Part shown: piece after piece, positions 1 to 8,545 of the stretch
How positions within the stretch are numbered: position 1 is the first letter of the stretch
Layout: every line of letters starts with the position of its first letter
NCBI GenBank assembly: GCA_038251135.1
Contig: JBBSBR010000022.1
Location: 1-13,804 of the forward strand
Direction: 5' to 3'
Length of the DNA: 13,804 bases
Source of the DNA: JBBSBR01 sp038251135
GTDB lineage: Bacteria; Patescibacteriota; Saccharimonadia; UBA4664
Made by a program: the position numbers and the translations under genes
The notes under the pieces: model-generated
What the model was told of the DNA's origin: nothing
What the model saw: the letters and a program-made list of their open reading frames with translations, nothing else
Databases searched by the model: none

Positions 1-579
1 GGCGACCAGTCCTCGGTCTCTGCCAAGCCCGCATCTTCGGATTCGGGTAAGAGCCACGGATCCGACGCTAAGCCTACTGACTCCGCAAAGAGTCACGGAA
101 CGGACTCCAACTCCAAGTCCTCGGACAAGGAAAAGAGTCACAACCCGGACGCCAAGCCGTCGGACAAGGGAAATGGCACTTCGGACAAGGGGTGCAACAC
201 ACCCCCGCCCCCGAAGCCGCCGTGCGACCACCAGCACAAGCCGCCGGTGGTCAAGCCTCCGGTCACAGTGACCCCCCCAGGCAGTACGCCGACGGTCAAG
301 CCTCCGGTCACAGTGACCCCCCCAGGCAGTACGCCGACGGTCAAGCCTCCGGTCACTAAGAAGCCGCCGACGGCCCCCAAGCTGCCGGTCGCCTTCAAGT
401 CGCCGCCGGCACATGCCGCGCCGGTCGTAGATGTCGACAAGACGACTACGCTGGCTGTTCTCCCCCACACGGGAGGCGGCGACACCCTGAAGATGGCCGT
501 CGCAGGCCTCCTCACCGTGCTGGTTGGCACCTTGGCCGTCCTCTGGACGGTTCGCCGTCCCAAGAACAGCCAGATCTAG
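1..579 (+). CDS. C-terminal part of a sortase-anchored (LPHTG) surface protein
   Basis: The reading frame is open from the first base, so the gene starts upstream of the window; 192 residues are visible. The order is a Ser/Lys/Asp-rich hydrophilic stretch with imperfect KSHG-type repeats (residues 1-63), a Pro-rich stalk (65-140) that includes a tandem 15-residue repeat, then LPHTG (about 157-161), a hydrophobic segment of about 20 residues and a short positive tail (RRPKNSQI). This is the classical cell-wall sorting signal: sortase cleaves between T and G and joins the protein to the envelope. The visible part is only stalk and anchor, so the functional domain is missing and cannot be named. 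Two cysteines flank the Pro-rich start (CNTPPPPKPPC). A strong terminator follows about 35 bases after the stop. Sortase itself is not in the window. Confidence 0.85.
   Translation, partial: GDQSSVSAKPASSDSGKSHGSDAKPTDSAKSHGTDSNSKSSDKEKSHNPDAKPSDKGNGTSDKGCNTPPPPKPPCDHQHKPPVVKPPVTVTPPGSTPTVKPPVTVTPPGSTPTVKPPVTKKPPTAPKLPVAFKSPPAHAAPVVDVDKTTTLAVLPHTGGGDTLKMAVAGLLTVLVGTLAVLWTVRRPKNSQI
250..356 (+). repeat. Perfect 45-bp tandem repeat in the Pro-rich stalk
   Basis: Two adjacent 45-bp copies (250-294 and 295-339) are identical base for base, and a third truncated copy matches for 17 bases (340-356). Each unit encodes 15 residues, VKPPVTVTPPGSTPT. Identity at synonymous positions suggests recent duplication, slippage or gene conversion. 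The unit is a whole number of codons, so copy-number change would alter stalk length without breaking the frame. Confidence 0.95.
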
Positions 580-614
580 ATCTGACGACTAGGATACCCT
601 AGCCGTCCCATCCC

Positions 615-671
615 GGGCCCGGCCCCTCACTTTCCCCACGGGGATTTAAGTGAGGGTGCCGGGCCCTTTTT
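615..671 (+). terminator. Strong intrinsic terminator after the LPHTG gene
   Basis: A GC-rich left arm (615-632) pairs with a right arm (648-666) with one bulged base. An inner CCCC-ACG-GGG(G)-type stem lies at 634-643, and T5 follows at 667-671. This is a textbook rho-independent terminator separating the surface protein from the CAP-domain gene. Confidence 0.92.
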
Positions 672-685
672 CGTTATCGATGCTG

Positions 686-691
686 TACAAT
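686..691 (+). promoter_or_regulatory. Probable -10 box for the CAP-domain gene
   Basis: TACAAT lies 12 bases after the terminator U-tract and 28 bases before the chosen ATG at 719. The context TGTACAAT is also found at the uvrA promoter. No good -35 is visible; at the right spacing it would fall inside the terminator stem. Transcription should start near 698. Confidence 0.5.
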
Positions 692-718
692 ATATTTCAT
701 AAGCATAAGATTCATAAC

Positions 719-1741
719 ATGCGCCTTCGCCATCATCTGAAACACTGGTTTGTGCCTCATAAGCATAACGATCACCGGCCGCACCTGATTCGTGCTCACG
801 GCCTTGTAATCCTCGCCGTCGCGGTCATCGGCATCCAGTTGATGGCCGTCACCATCCGTCCTGCCGACGTACGGGTCTTGGCCTACGCCACGGATATAAC
901 TCCAGTCGATCTGCTAACGCAGACCAACCAGCAGCGGGCCAGCAACGGCCTGCCGGCGCTTCGGCTCGACAGCCGCCTCAATACCAGTGCCACGCTCAAG
1001 GCTCAGAACATGTTTGCCGAGGATTACTGGGCGCATGTGAGCCCCAGTGGCATCCAGCCGTGGTATTGGTTTACCAAGGCCGGCTACAACTACAGCTACG
1101 CGGGGGAGAATCTGGCCAAGGATTTCGATACGACCGCCGGTACCATCGACGGGTGGATGAACTCGCCCGGTCACCGGGCCAACATTTTGAACGTCAACTA
1201 TACCGACGTAGGTTTTGCAGTGATGAACGGCACGTTAGTCGGCGGTCAGACGACGCTGGTAGTGGCTCATTACGGCCATGAGGGTGGTCCTGCGACCGCC
1301 GTTGCCGCCGCTCCGGGACCGACGCCCATCCCGTTACGATCCGTTCCGGCTCCCGTAGCCACACCCGTACCCAGCGCAGCTCCGGTAGCCGTCGCGACTC
1401 CCAGCCCGGTATCGACCCCGACGCCGGCTCCGACACCATCAAAGCCGAGTGTGGCCGTGGTGACGAACGGCGACATCCGCGAATCGGCTCCTACTCCCCG
1501 GAGTTATTCGTTATTTAGGCCGCTGACTCTCACCCGCACGCTCAATTGGAATTCTCTCATTACGTTTGCGTTGCTCACCGTTCTGCTGCTCGTCTACCTC
1601 ATTACCCACATGACCGTCTGGCGCAAGGGTCTCAAGCGCTGGCGCCGCCGGGGTTATCGAAATATGGCGCTAATTCAGGTCGGCGGATTGGTTTTGTTAC
1701 TAACTATTATTGCCATTTCCAGCTTTGGTCACGTCGGCTAG
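719..1741 (+). CDS. CAP/SCP (PR-1-like) domain protein, membrane-anchored
   Basis: A 340-residue protein. The N-terminus is His/Arg-rich and cytoplasmic (1-25). A TM or signal-anchor follows at about 27-45, then an extracytoplasmic CAP domain at about 64-187 carrying the family landmarks WAHVSPSG (104-111), AGENLA (128-133) and a SPGHRANIL block (149-157). Next come a Pro/Thr/Ala linker (about 195-262) and two hydrophobic segments near 282-305 and 316-335. CAP domains occur in secreted proteins of many bacteria, mostly of unknown activity. The longer in-frame starts at 650 and 680 are rejected: the first is inside the upstream terminator, and the second lies just upstream of the probable -10 box and before the predicted transcript start. 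ATG 719 has no clear Shine-Dalgarno. The two C-terminal TM segments are unusual for a protein with a signal-anchor; they suggest both ends of the CAP domain are tethered. Confidence 0.88.
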   Translation: MRLRHHLKHWFVPHKHNDHRPHLIRAHGLVILAVAVIGIQLMAVTIRPADVRVLAYATDITPVDLLTQTNQQRASNGLPALRLDSRLNTSATLKAQNMFAEDYWAHVSPSGIQPWYWFTKAGYNYSYAGENLAKDFDTTAGTIDGWMNSPGHRANILNVNYTDVGFAVMNGTLVGGQTTLVVAHYGHEGGPATAVAAAPGPTPIPLRSVPAPVATPVPSAAPVAVATPSPVSTPTPAPTPSKPSVAVVTNGDIRESAPTPRSYSLFRPLTLTRTLNWNSLITFALLTVLLLVYLITHMTVWRKGLKRWRRRGYRNMALIQVGGLVLLLTIIAISSFGHVG

Positions 1742-1749
1742 CCAACAGG

Positions 1750-1758
1750 TGGTATAAT
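1750..1758 (+). promoter_or_regulatory. Extended -10 promoter for the PH-domain gene
   Basis: TGGTATAAT is an exact extended -10 (TGn plus TATAAT at 1753-1758). It starts nine bases after the end of the preceding gene. Transcription should start near 1765. A Shine-Dalgarno-like GAAGGGA at 1770-1776 stands eight bases before the ATG at 1785. No convincing -35 is seen, as expected for the extended -10 type. Confidence 0.75.
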
Positions 1759-1784
1759 ATATCCAATTTGAAGGGATAATTGCC

Positions 1785-2327
1785 ATGCAATCTGGATTTC
1801 ACCTTGAGCCTTCCGAGCATGTGATACGCGTTGTCCGGCGTCACTGGATCGATCTGTTTCCCGTAGTTGTGTCATCGGCATTGCTGTTTCTGAGCGTACC
1901 GGTAATCGTGTACGTTTATGCCCGCAGCGCCTATAAAGTTCAATTGCCGCTGGAATTTATGGGCTTAGCGTTAATTATTATATTGATTCTGGCCGGTGCC
2001 ATCCTTGGTCTTGGTTTGTTTGTCTATCGTCAGAATTATCTGATCCTAACCAATATGCACCTGATTCAGGTCGAACAACGCGGTATATTTGACCGTCAGG
2101 TTTCTCAGCTGAGTCTGGCTCGGCTTCAAGACGTATCGGGCAAGCGTTTTGGAATTTTGGCGACATTGCTGGATTATGGCAATATGGAGGTTCAATCGGC
2201 CGGTGAGCACGAGAAGTTTATCTTTCGTAACGCCGCTTCGCCGCAGGAGTTAGCCGATGACTGCCTTCAGGCGCATGAAACATATATGCGCGAGAACGGT
2301 TTGGAGCATCCGCCGCCGGCCGTCTAG
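1785..2327 (+). CDS. Membrane protein with bacterial PH-like (bPH_2/DUF304-type) domain
   Basis: A 180-residue protein. After a short polar start with the typical LxPsExVirvvRrHW pattern (residues 7-21) there are two TM helices (about 24-46 and 57-80). A cytoplasmic PH-like domain follows at about 83-165, with the family-like run YLILTNMHLIQVEQRGIF and later SLARLQDV. The tail is Pro-rich (HPPPAV). Two TM segments followed by a PH-like fold match the YdbS/DUF304 group of small membrane proteins, whose function is mostly unknown; in some bacteria they affect membrane or envelope stress. It has its own promoter and ribosome site, so it need not be co-transcribed with the CAP gene. The assignment rests on architecture, without a profile search. 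Confidence 0.8.
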   Translation: MQSGFHLEPSEHVIRVVRRHWIDLFPVVVSSALLFLSVPVIVYVYARSAYKVQLPLEFMGLALIIILILAGAILGLGLFVYRQNYLILTNMHLIQVEQRGIFDRQVSQLSLARLQDVSGKRFGILATLLDYGNMEVQSAGEHEKFIFRNAASPQELADDCLQAHETYMRENGLEHPPPAV

Positions 2328-2339
2328 TTTTGTTCAAGT

Positions 2340-2355
2340 GCGTAATCATTTACGC
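2340..2355. repeat. Inverted repeat upstream of uvrB
   Basis: GCGTAA-TCAT-TTACGC is a perfect 6-bp inverted repeat with a 4-base centre. It lies 12 bases after the PH-domain gene stop and about 40 bases before the uvrB -10. It could be a weak hairpin ending the upstream transcript (no long T-run follows) or a dimer-binding operator for uvrB. It is not a match to the Gram-positive LexA box as I know it. Confidence 0.5.
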
Positions 2356-2393
2356 TTAAGTACAATAATCTACCTAATTAGTCAATGATCAGG

Positions 2394-2399
2394 TATAAT
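2394..2399 (+). promoter_or_regulatory. -10 box of uvrB, next to the start codon
   Basis: TATAAT is exact consensus, and its last base is only eight bases before the uvrB ATG (2408-2410). A start point seven bases on (about 2406) gives a leader of about two bases, so the message is probably leaderless. No Shine-Dalgarno is present between the box and the ATG. The hexamer 17 bases upstream (TACCTA, 2371-2376) is a poor -35. Confidence 0.7.
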
Positions 2400-2407
2400 G
2401 ACAGTCT

Positions 2408-4405
<1,998 letters not shown>

Positions 4406-4431
4406 GGTATCTCGCGCTAGTGCTTGCGTGG

Positions 4432-4449
4432 TATGGTACAGAGACCATA
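4432..4449. promoter_or_regulatory. Inverted repeat and possible promoter before prs
   Basis: TATGGT-ACAGAG-ACCATA is a 6-bp inverted repeat whose left half is a degenerate -10. It ends two bases before the GAGG ribosome site (4452-4455) that serves the TTG start of prs. It may be a weak promoter or an operator, or prs may simply read through from uvrB; no terminator is clear between the two genes. Confidence 0.35.
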
Positions 4450-4462
4450 ACGAGGTATCGAA

Positions 4463-5452
4463 TTGGAAATCACGGTCAAGAAACGACTCATGCTCTTTGC
4501 CGGAAATTCTAATCCCGATCTAGCTCAGGCGGTAGCATCGAAGCTCGGAATTGAGCTTGGGGTAGCCAATTTACAGCAATTTCCCAACGGTGAGTTGCAT
4601 TGCCGGTACGAAGAATCCATCCGCGGCGCGGATGTTTTTATTTTGCAGTCTCATTTTCAGGGCGACGGGTTCTCGCTCAATGATTCAATCATTCAGCAGG
4701 GCATCATGATCGATGCCGCGTTTCGTGCTTCAGCCAAACGCATTACCGCAGTCTGTCCCTACATGGGGTACTCGCGCCAGGACCGTAAAGCCACCGGCCG
4801 TGAGCCGATTTCGTCGAAGTATATTTATAATATCTTTCATGCGGCCGGGGTTGATCGCATCATGAACGTCGATATGCACTCCAGCCAAGCCCAGGGTTTC
4901 TTCGACGGTCCGGTTGACCATTTAACGGCTATGCCGGTACAGCTCAAGTACCTCAAGAAAGAATTTGGCAGCGACATCGTGGTCGTTTCCCCGGATACCG
5001 GACGCGTGAAGGTCATTGAGCGCTTTGCCAATCGGTTGGCCAATGGCCACGGAGCGGTTGATATAGCTATTATTCACAAATCACGAAAGTCTGGCCGGGC
5101 CGAGGCTTTGGCAATCGTCGGTGAGGTTAAAGGCCGGGTTTGCGTACTGATCGACGACATGGTCGACACCGCCGGGACTATTTGTGCCGCCGCCGATATC
5201 CTAAAGAAGGAGGGTGCCAAGTCGGTCATTGTGCTTACGACCCACGCGATTTTTTCGGGTCCGGCAATCGAGCGACTTGAAGCCGCACCGATTGACAGGG
5301 TCATCGTCACCGATACGCTTCCGGCGCACCAAACCGCCAACCTCAAGAAACTTGAAGTACTGTCCGTTGCGGGCATCATAGCCGACGCCATTCAGGCTGT
5401 CTTCAACGAAAACTCCGTCTCGGATCTGTTTGATAAGCAGAATCAGTTTTAG
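4463..5452 (+). CDS. prs: Ribose-phosphate pyrophosphokinase (PRPP synthetase)
   Basis: A 329-residue cytoplasmic enzyme, close to the usual 310-330. It makes 5-phosphoribosyl-1-pyrophosphate from ribose 5-phosphate and ATP, the activated ribose for nucleotide synthesis and salvage and for NAD. Motifs seen are the N-terminal FAGNSNPDLAQ (12-22) and FPNGELHCRYEE, the ATP-loop region PYMGYSRQDRK (99-109) with REPISSKY, the metal/flexible-loop signature DMHSSQAQGFF (137-147), and the PRPP-binding loop VLIDDMVDTAGTI (228-240). The start is TTG at 4463, seven bases after GAGG; ATG at 4490 would cut into the first beta strand, so TTG is preferred. The seven extra N-terminal residues (EITVKKR) are a minor extension. 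The gene is convergent with the next one, 12 bases away. Confidence 0.96.
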   Translation: MEITVKKRLMLFAGNSNPDLAQAVASKLGIELGVANLQQFPNGELHCRYEESIRGADVFILQSHFQGDGFSLNDSIIQQGIMIDAAFRASAKRITAVCPYMGYSRQDRKATGREPISSKYIYNIFHAAGVDRIMNVDMHSSQAQGFFDGPVDHLTAMPVQLKYLKKEFGSDIVVVSPDTGRVKVIERFANRLANGHGAVDIAIIHKSRKSGRAEALAIVGEVKGRVCVLIDDMVDTAGTICAAADILKKEGAKSVIVLTTHAIFSGPAIERLEAAPIDRVIVTDTLPAHQTANLKKLEVLSVAGIIADAIQAVFNENSVSDLFDKQNQF

Positions 5453-5460
5453 TCTGATTC
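5440..5460. terminator. Hairpin over the prs stop codon, possible bidirectional terminator
   Basis: GAATCAG-TTTTAGT-CTGATTC is a perfect 7-bp stem with the prs TAG stop in its loop. It sits in the 12-base gap and gene end between convergent genes. Neither side has a real T-run, so termination efficiency is uncertain. Confidence 0.45.
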
Positions 5461-5464
5461 GGTG

Positions 5465-6025
5465 TTACTTGCGGCGGCCGAAAAAGCCACGCTTTTTGTC
5501 AGCAGGATCAGAGAATCGATTCTGGCCCGCTGTCGCTGACGCGGGTTCTTTTGGAAGTTGCATCTCCGCGAGTTGAGCCGCATCAATATGCTTCATAACA
5601 ACTTTGTCCGGCGTTGGACCGTCGGTGACGATGGTCACTTTGCCGTTCGCGGCTTGTTTCAAGACTCTCCATCCGCTTGCACCCGCCGGCTCATCGAACT
5701 GAACCCTTTGATCATCTAGGAAACGAGGCTGAAAGCTCGCCAACCGGTCAGCGCCCAGTTCTTTTTCTGCATATTTGCCGTCTGGCTCCGGAATCATTTT
5801 TCTGACCTCGACTTTGTCGCCGATAGTGGCCGTAACCACCCAATTTAACTCAATGGTTCCGTTTGACTGCAGTACCGCAGCTTGTCGTACCTGAGTGAAA
5901 TCGGGTTTTGGTTCAGCTGAGCGTTCTCGGTTGGCCGCTATGTCTGCAAGCTCGGCGTTTTGCTGAGCAGTCTCCGTGGACTGGAAGGCGGGAACTTTAT
6001 CTATAATAGGTTCGTTTTCCTGCAT
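5465..6025 (-). CDS. Hypothetical soluble protein, basic C-terminus
   Basis: 186 residues, not recognised. It has no signal peptide or TM segment. Residues 1-45 are polar and Glu/Ala/Gln-rich, probably disordered or helical. The middle (about 50-145) looks like a beta-rich fold with strand-like runs (GTIELNWVVTATIG, KVEVRKMI, GWRVLKQA, GKVTIVTDG). The tail is Ala/Pro/Gly-rich and ends in KKRGFFGRRK, which could contact nucleic acid or acidic lipid; that is inference only. The start at 6025 is chosen because TTTAAGGGA stands just upstream and a TGATACAAT box a little further. The longer in-frame extension toward 6619 is rejected because it overlaps the neighbouring membrane-protein gene in antisense-like composition and crosses this promoter. 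It is convergent with prs. Confidence 0.75.
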   Translation of the reverse strand: MQENEPIIDKVPAFQSTETAQQNAELADIAANRERSAEPKPDFTQVRQAAVLQSNGTIELNWVVTATIGDKVEVRKMIPEPDGKYAEKELGADRLASFQPRFLDDQRVQFDEPAGASGWRVLKQAANGKVTIVTDGPTPDKVVMKHIDAAQLAEMQLPKEPASATAGQNRFSDPADKKRGFFGRRK

Positions 6026-6050
6026 GGCTTTTCCCTTAAATCTTAAGCGG

Positions 6051-6059
6051 ATTGTATCA
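6051..6059 (-). promoter_or_regulatory. Extended -10 promoter of the hypothetical gene at 5465-6025
   Basis: Read on the minus strand, TGATACAAT (TGn plus TACAAT) lies 25 bases before the ATG. The predicted start is near 6044, with a ribosome site AAGGGA between it and the ATG. No clear -35 is visible. Confidence 0.6.
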
Positions 6060-6091
6060 TATTTTGATCCGATTCCAGATGGCTGAGATGC

Positions 6092-6126
6092 AAAGTTAAA
6101 CCCCCTCGCCAGTTTCAGCGAAGGGG
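6092..6126 (-). terminator. Intrinsic terminator overlapping the end of the six-TM gene
   Basis: On the minus strand CCCCTTCGC (6126-6118) pairs with GCGAGGGGG (6109-6101), nine pairs with one G-T, followed by TTTAACTTT. The left arm also encodes the last codons (Pro-Leu-Arg) of the gene at 6115-6813, and its TGA stop lies in the loop. Confidence 0.75.
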
Positions 6127-6813
6127 TGGGTGGGCGGAGGCCACAATAAAAACATTGGTTCTGTGGTGGGGGTCGTAGTAGTTGGCCAACGTGTACCAAC
6201 TGACAAACCCCAGCACTACAGTGCTGACCAGAGCGACTTGCAGGATCAGCCGGCGTTTCCAAGCTCCCTGGAACAGGAACGGGAGTTGGCTGCCCAGGTA
6301 GTAGATGAAGACCGGGTAGACAAAGAAGTCGTGCCAAGTCTTGCTCGGCGCATGGAGCGCACCATACGGCCAGCTCATGAACTGCGAGAAGTGGAAGAAG
6401 AAGCTCACCACTACGGCTACCGCCATCATGGCTAGGCGCCACTTGAGGCTGTCGGCCAGGGGGTTGTCGACGCGGGCAATAGCTCGCATCCGGCCCAGCG
6501 CGTAGGCCATGAGCGGCAGCAGCAGGCCGTCGCCGATGAAGAAGACGGCCGAATGATGGCCCGGCAGAAGCATATCGTGACCCTCGAAGATTGCCGCCAG
6601 CGCCATGACGGGCACCCACGAGATGCCGAGCGCCACCAGGTAGGGCAGAACTCGCGTGAGGCGCGGTCGATTCGGAATTACCACACGGTAGACGCGGTGA
6701 ATCGTGCCGAAGGCAATCAGGGTCGCCAGCATCGCTATGATCTGGAAGATCAGCTCCGATCCGGAGCGGGGGGAAACCGACTCGAAGGCAGCCGAAACAT
6801 GCAAGGGGATCAT
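6115..6813 (-). CDS. Six-TM membrane protein of an unrecognised family (paralogue 1)
   Basis: 232 residues with about six hydrophobic helices (around 20-38, 55-77, 88-107, 125-143, 163-182 and 189-210). The function is not known to me. It is clearly homologous to the protein encoded at 8589-9197: PxxALxAxxxEG (68-78), FxxGDxLxLPLxAxAL (91-106), a His at the end of a helix (141), [ST]KxxHD (157-162), QG (182-183) and a C-terminal D/N-x-x-H (about H216) recur at nearly the same spacing. Conserved Glu, Asp, Lys and His in or beside membrane helices hint at a membrane enzyme or metal/ion site; this is inference. The ATG at 6813 is chosen because GGAGAG lies six bases upstream and the longer frame begins with non-hydrophobic, atypical sequence. 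It is divergent from the glycosidase gene, and its end overlaps a terminator. Confidence 0.82.
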   Translation of the reverse strand: MIPLHVSAAFESVSPRSGSELIFQIIAMLATLIAFGTIHRVYRVVIPNRPRLTRVLPYLVALGISWVPVMALAAIFEGHDMLLPGHHSAVFFIGDGLLLPLMAYALGRMRAIARVDNPLADSLKWRLAMMAVAVVVSFFFHFSQFMSWPYGALHAPSKTWHDFFVYPVFIYYLGSQLPFLFQGAWKRRLILQVALVSTVVLGFVSWYTLANYYDPHHRTNVFIVASAHPPLR

Positions 6814-6819
6814 CCTCCG

Positions 6820-6831
6820 CTCTCCGGAGAG
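6820..6831. promoter_or_regulatory. Palindrome containing the ribosome-binding site of the six-TM gene
   Basis: CTCTCCGGAGAG is a perfect 12-bp palindrome. Its 3' half on the minus strand (GGAGAG) is the Shine-Dalgarno, six bases before ATG 6813. The palindrome may be a protein-binding dimer site or form a small CTCT/AGAG hairpin over the ribosome site; either is untested. Confidence 0.4.
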
Positions 6832-6924
6832 GTATAAGGTGCGCGAGTAAGCTCGATTGGATTTATAGTGCTCTTGCTTTCGCACCATTACAAGCTTGAA
6901 TTTGTGATGCGCCGTGCATGTAAT

Positions 6925-6953
6925 TTGTGAAAATTCCCGCAACCGTGTAACTT
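6925..6953 (+). promoter_or_regulatory. Sigma70-type promoter of the glycosidase gene
   Basis: TTGTGA (6925-6930), exactly 17 bases, then TAACTT (6948-6953). Transcription should begin near 6960, giving a leader of about 12 bases that carries AAGGAG (6961-6966) before ATG 6972. The boxes are degenerate but the spacing is ideal. Confidence 0.55.
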
Positions 6954-6971
6954 CAAGCATAAGGAGTATAT

Positions 6972-8498
6972 ATGACCGACGTAAGTGAAAGAGCCGGACG
7001 AGTCCTGCATTCGCTGATTGCCGAGGATGGCAGCGGTTGGTATACCGGCCGCGGTCAGCTCTTTAACCACACCATTTTTGGCCGTGACGTCGCGATGATT
7101 TCGCTCTGGACGATGCACCTGGGTCCGGAATTTCGTGATGCGGCGCGGGGGACGATTCACTCGTTGTCAAAGTTTCAGGGACTAAAACGCAATGACCTGA
7201 GCGAAGAGGAACCCGGCCGCATTCTCAATGACTACAAACCGTACCGCAAGTGGCGGGCATCCAATCTGTATCGGGCGGTTAACCGCACCGTCGGTTTGGC
7301 TTGGGGCGGGAGTTGGGACGCCGAGCTCGGCTACGTAGGGCTCGACTCCACTCCGCTTTATGTCCAGCTAGTCGCGGCTTATGCGGGCATCGATCGGAGC
7401 GTGTTGGATGAGCGGGTGAGCCGGCGTGACGGCAATACCGTCCTGGTACGTCAGTGCCTGCTGGAGGCGGTCGCCTGGATATCCTCGCACCGTGGCCGCC
7501 ACGGCTTGGTGGCGAGCCGGCGCCGCAATCCGTCGTCGTTGTTTTATCAGAGTTGGCGGGATTCGCATCTGGCCTATCTCTACCCGAACGGGCAGCTGGC
7601 GTCGCTATCCCGGCCGGTCATCTATCTCGAAGTACAAGTAGCCTGTATCGATGCGTTGCGGGCGGCATCGGATCTGTTGGGTAATGATCTTCCGCAGGAA
7701 GCGGCTGAATGGCGCCGCCAGGCTGATGAGATCGTGGCATCGATTATTGCTAATTTTTGGCTTCCCGAAGCTAAAATGTTTGCAATGGCACTCGACCCGA
7801 CGCGCCGCGGCCGGCTGGTTGCCATGCCGACGCCGGCCTCAAGCCAAGGCTGGCTCCTCGACTCATCTTTCTTTGACGGTCTGCCTGCCCGTGACCGCCA
7901 AACGTATCTGGAGGCGATACTGCGTCGTCTCGGATCCAGCGAGTTCATGACCGCCGCCGGCATTCGAGCCAGGGGTAACGGCGCCGATTCGGGTTTGGGT
8001 ATTGCCGATTACCACGGTTCATGGACGGTTTGGCCGGTCGACGGTTACAAGTATGCCCGCGGTCTCCGACGTCAGGGATTTCCAGGTCTGGCCGCGGACC
8101 TTGAGCAACGAACCCTGACCGCGGTCGAAAAGAGCGGCTCGTTCTACGAATTTTTCCTCGTCTCGCCCGCCGGTGAGGTCCTTTGGAAGCCGTATGAGAA
8201 GCCAGACTTGCTGCCGAAGCGCAAAATCGACCTGCAGATTCTACCCGAACGCGACCTGGGCTGGACGGTGGCCGCGAGCTACTTGATTACGCGCCAAATA
8301 TCGCCTGAATTGAGCCACGGAGCATCCGAGAAATGGCGTCGGGGTCTGGAGAATGAAGTCTTGGGTCATCTCGGTCATCAGCCGCCGCACCATCAAGCCT
8401 CGGCGCATCCGTTTGGCGTCCGGCGCAACCGCGGGGCGTTTCGAGTCGCCCGAAAGGCCGTTATGGCGGTTGTTTATGAGTATGTCGCCAAGCGTTAA
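6972..8498 (+). CDS. Six-hairpin glycosidase, amylo-alpha-1,6-glucosidase (GDE C-terminal)-like
   Basis: A 508-residue protein with no signal peptide, so cytoplasmic. It matches the alpha/alpha-toroid glycosidase pattern of glycogen-debranching C-domains and related glucosidases: an early GRD (38-40) in IFGRDVAMISLW, EPGRILNDYKP (80-90), GLDSTPLYV (123-131) matching the family's DATPLF block, QSWRDS (193-198) for QGWKDS, NGQ plus YLEVQ (218-222), AxxLDP (272-276), and a C-terminal AGIRARG...YHGSWTVWPVDGY block (329-359) for the family's GIRTL...YHxGSVWPHDN. Candidate catalytic acids lie among D197, E220 and the 340-357 region, but I cannot assign them. The likely role is release of glucose from alpha-linked storage glucan, trehalose-like or branched oligosaccharides; the substrate is inference. 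The tail (about 460-508) is His/Arg-rich and atypical. The ATG follows AAGGAG by five bases. Confidence 0.75.
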   Translation: MTDVSERAGRVLHSLIAEDGSGWYTGRGQLFNHTIFGRDVAMISLWTMHLGPEFRDAARGTIHSLSKFQGLKRNDLSEEEPGRILNDYKPYRKWRASNLYRAVNRTVGLAWGGSWDAELGYVGLDSTPLYVQLVAAYAGIDRSVLDERVSRRDGNTVLVRQCLLEAVAWISSHRGRHGLVASRRRNPSSLFYQSWRDSHLAYLYPNGQLASLSRPVIYLEVQVACIDALRAASDLLGNDLPQEAAEWRRQADEIVASIIANFWLPEAKMFAMALDPTRRGRLVAMPTPASSQGWLLDSSFFDGLPARDRQTYLEAILRRLGSSEFMTAAGIRARGNGADSGLGIADYHGSWTVWPVDGYKYARGLRRQGFPGLAADLEQRTLTAVEKSGSFYEFFLVSPAGEVLWKPYEKPDLLPKRKIDLQILPERDLGWTVAASYLITRQISPELSHGASEKWRRGLENEVLGHLGHQPPHHQASAHPFGVRRNRGAFRVARKAVMAVVYEYVAKR

Positions 8499-8513
8499 TC
8501 GGCAAATAGGCAC

Positions 8514-8535
8514 AAAAAACCGGCACGTATGCCGG
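8514..8535 (-). terminator. Intrinsic terminator for the membrane-protein gene at 8589-9197
   Basis: On the minus strand CCGGCA-TACG-TGCCGG is followed at once by TTTTTT (8519-8514). On the plus strand the same stem lacks a T-run, so it mainly serves the minus-strand gene. Confidence 0.85.
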
Positions 8536-8545
8536 AGGTGGTATC

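Noticed and set aside
250..356. Tandem repeats as a CRISPR array
   Set aside because: The copies are directly adjacent with no spacers, in frame, and encode a repeated Pro-rich peptide.
138..563. Gly/Val-rich minus-strand frame opposite the LPHTG gene
   Set aside because: It is the antisense of Pro-rich repeat codons; there is no promoter or ribosome site and the plus-strand frame has a complete sorting signal.
650..718. Longer N-terminus of the CAP protein starting at GTG 650 or ATG 680
   Set aside because: GTG 650 is inside the terminator stem, and ATG 680 lies just upstream of the -10 box and before the predicted start of transcription.
2328..2407. LexA-type SOS box before uvrB
   Set aside because: No match to the CGAAC-N4-GTTCG-type or CTGT-N8-ACAG-type boxes was seen; only an unrelated inverted repeat is present.
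5465..6619. A 384-codon minus-strand frame extending the hypothetical protein upstream
   Set aside because: The extra part overlaps the six-TM gene in another frame, has Arg/Pro-rich shadow composition and crosses a terminator and a promoter. ATG 6025 with AAGGGA is the supported start.
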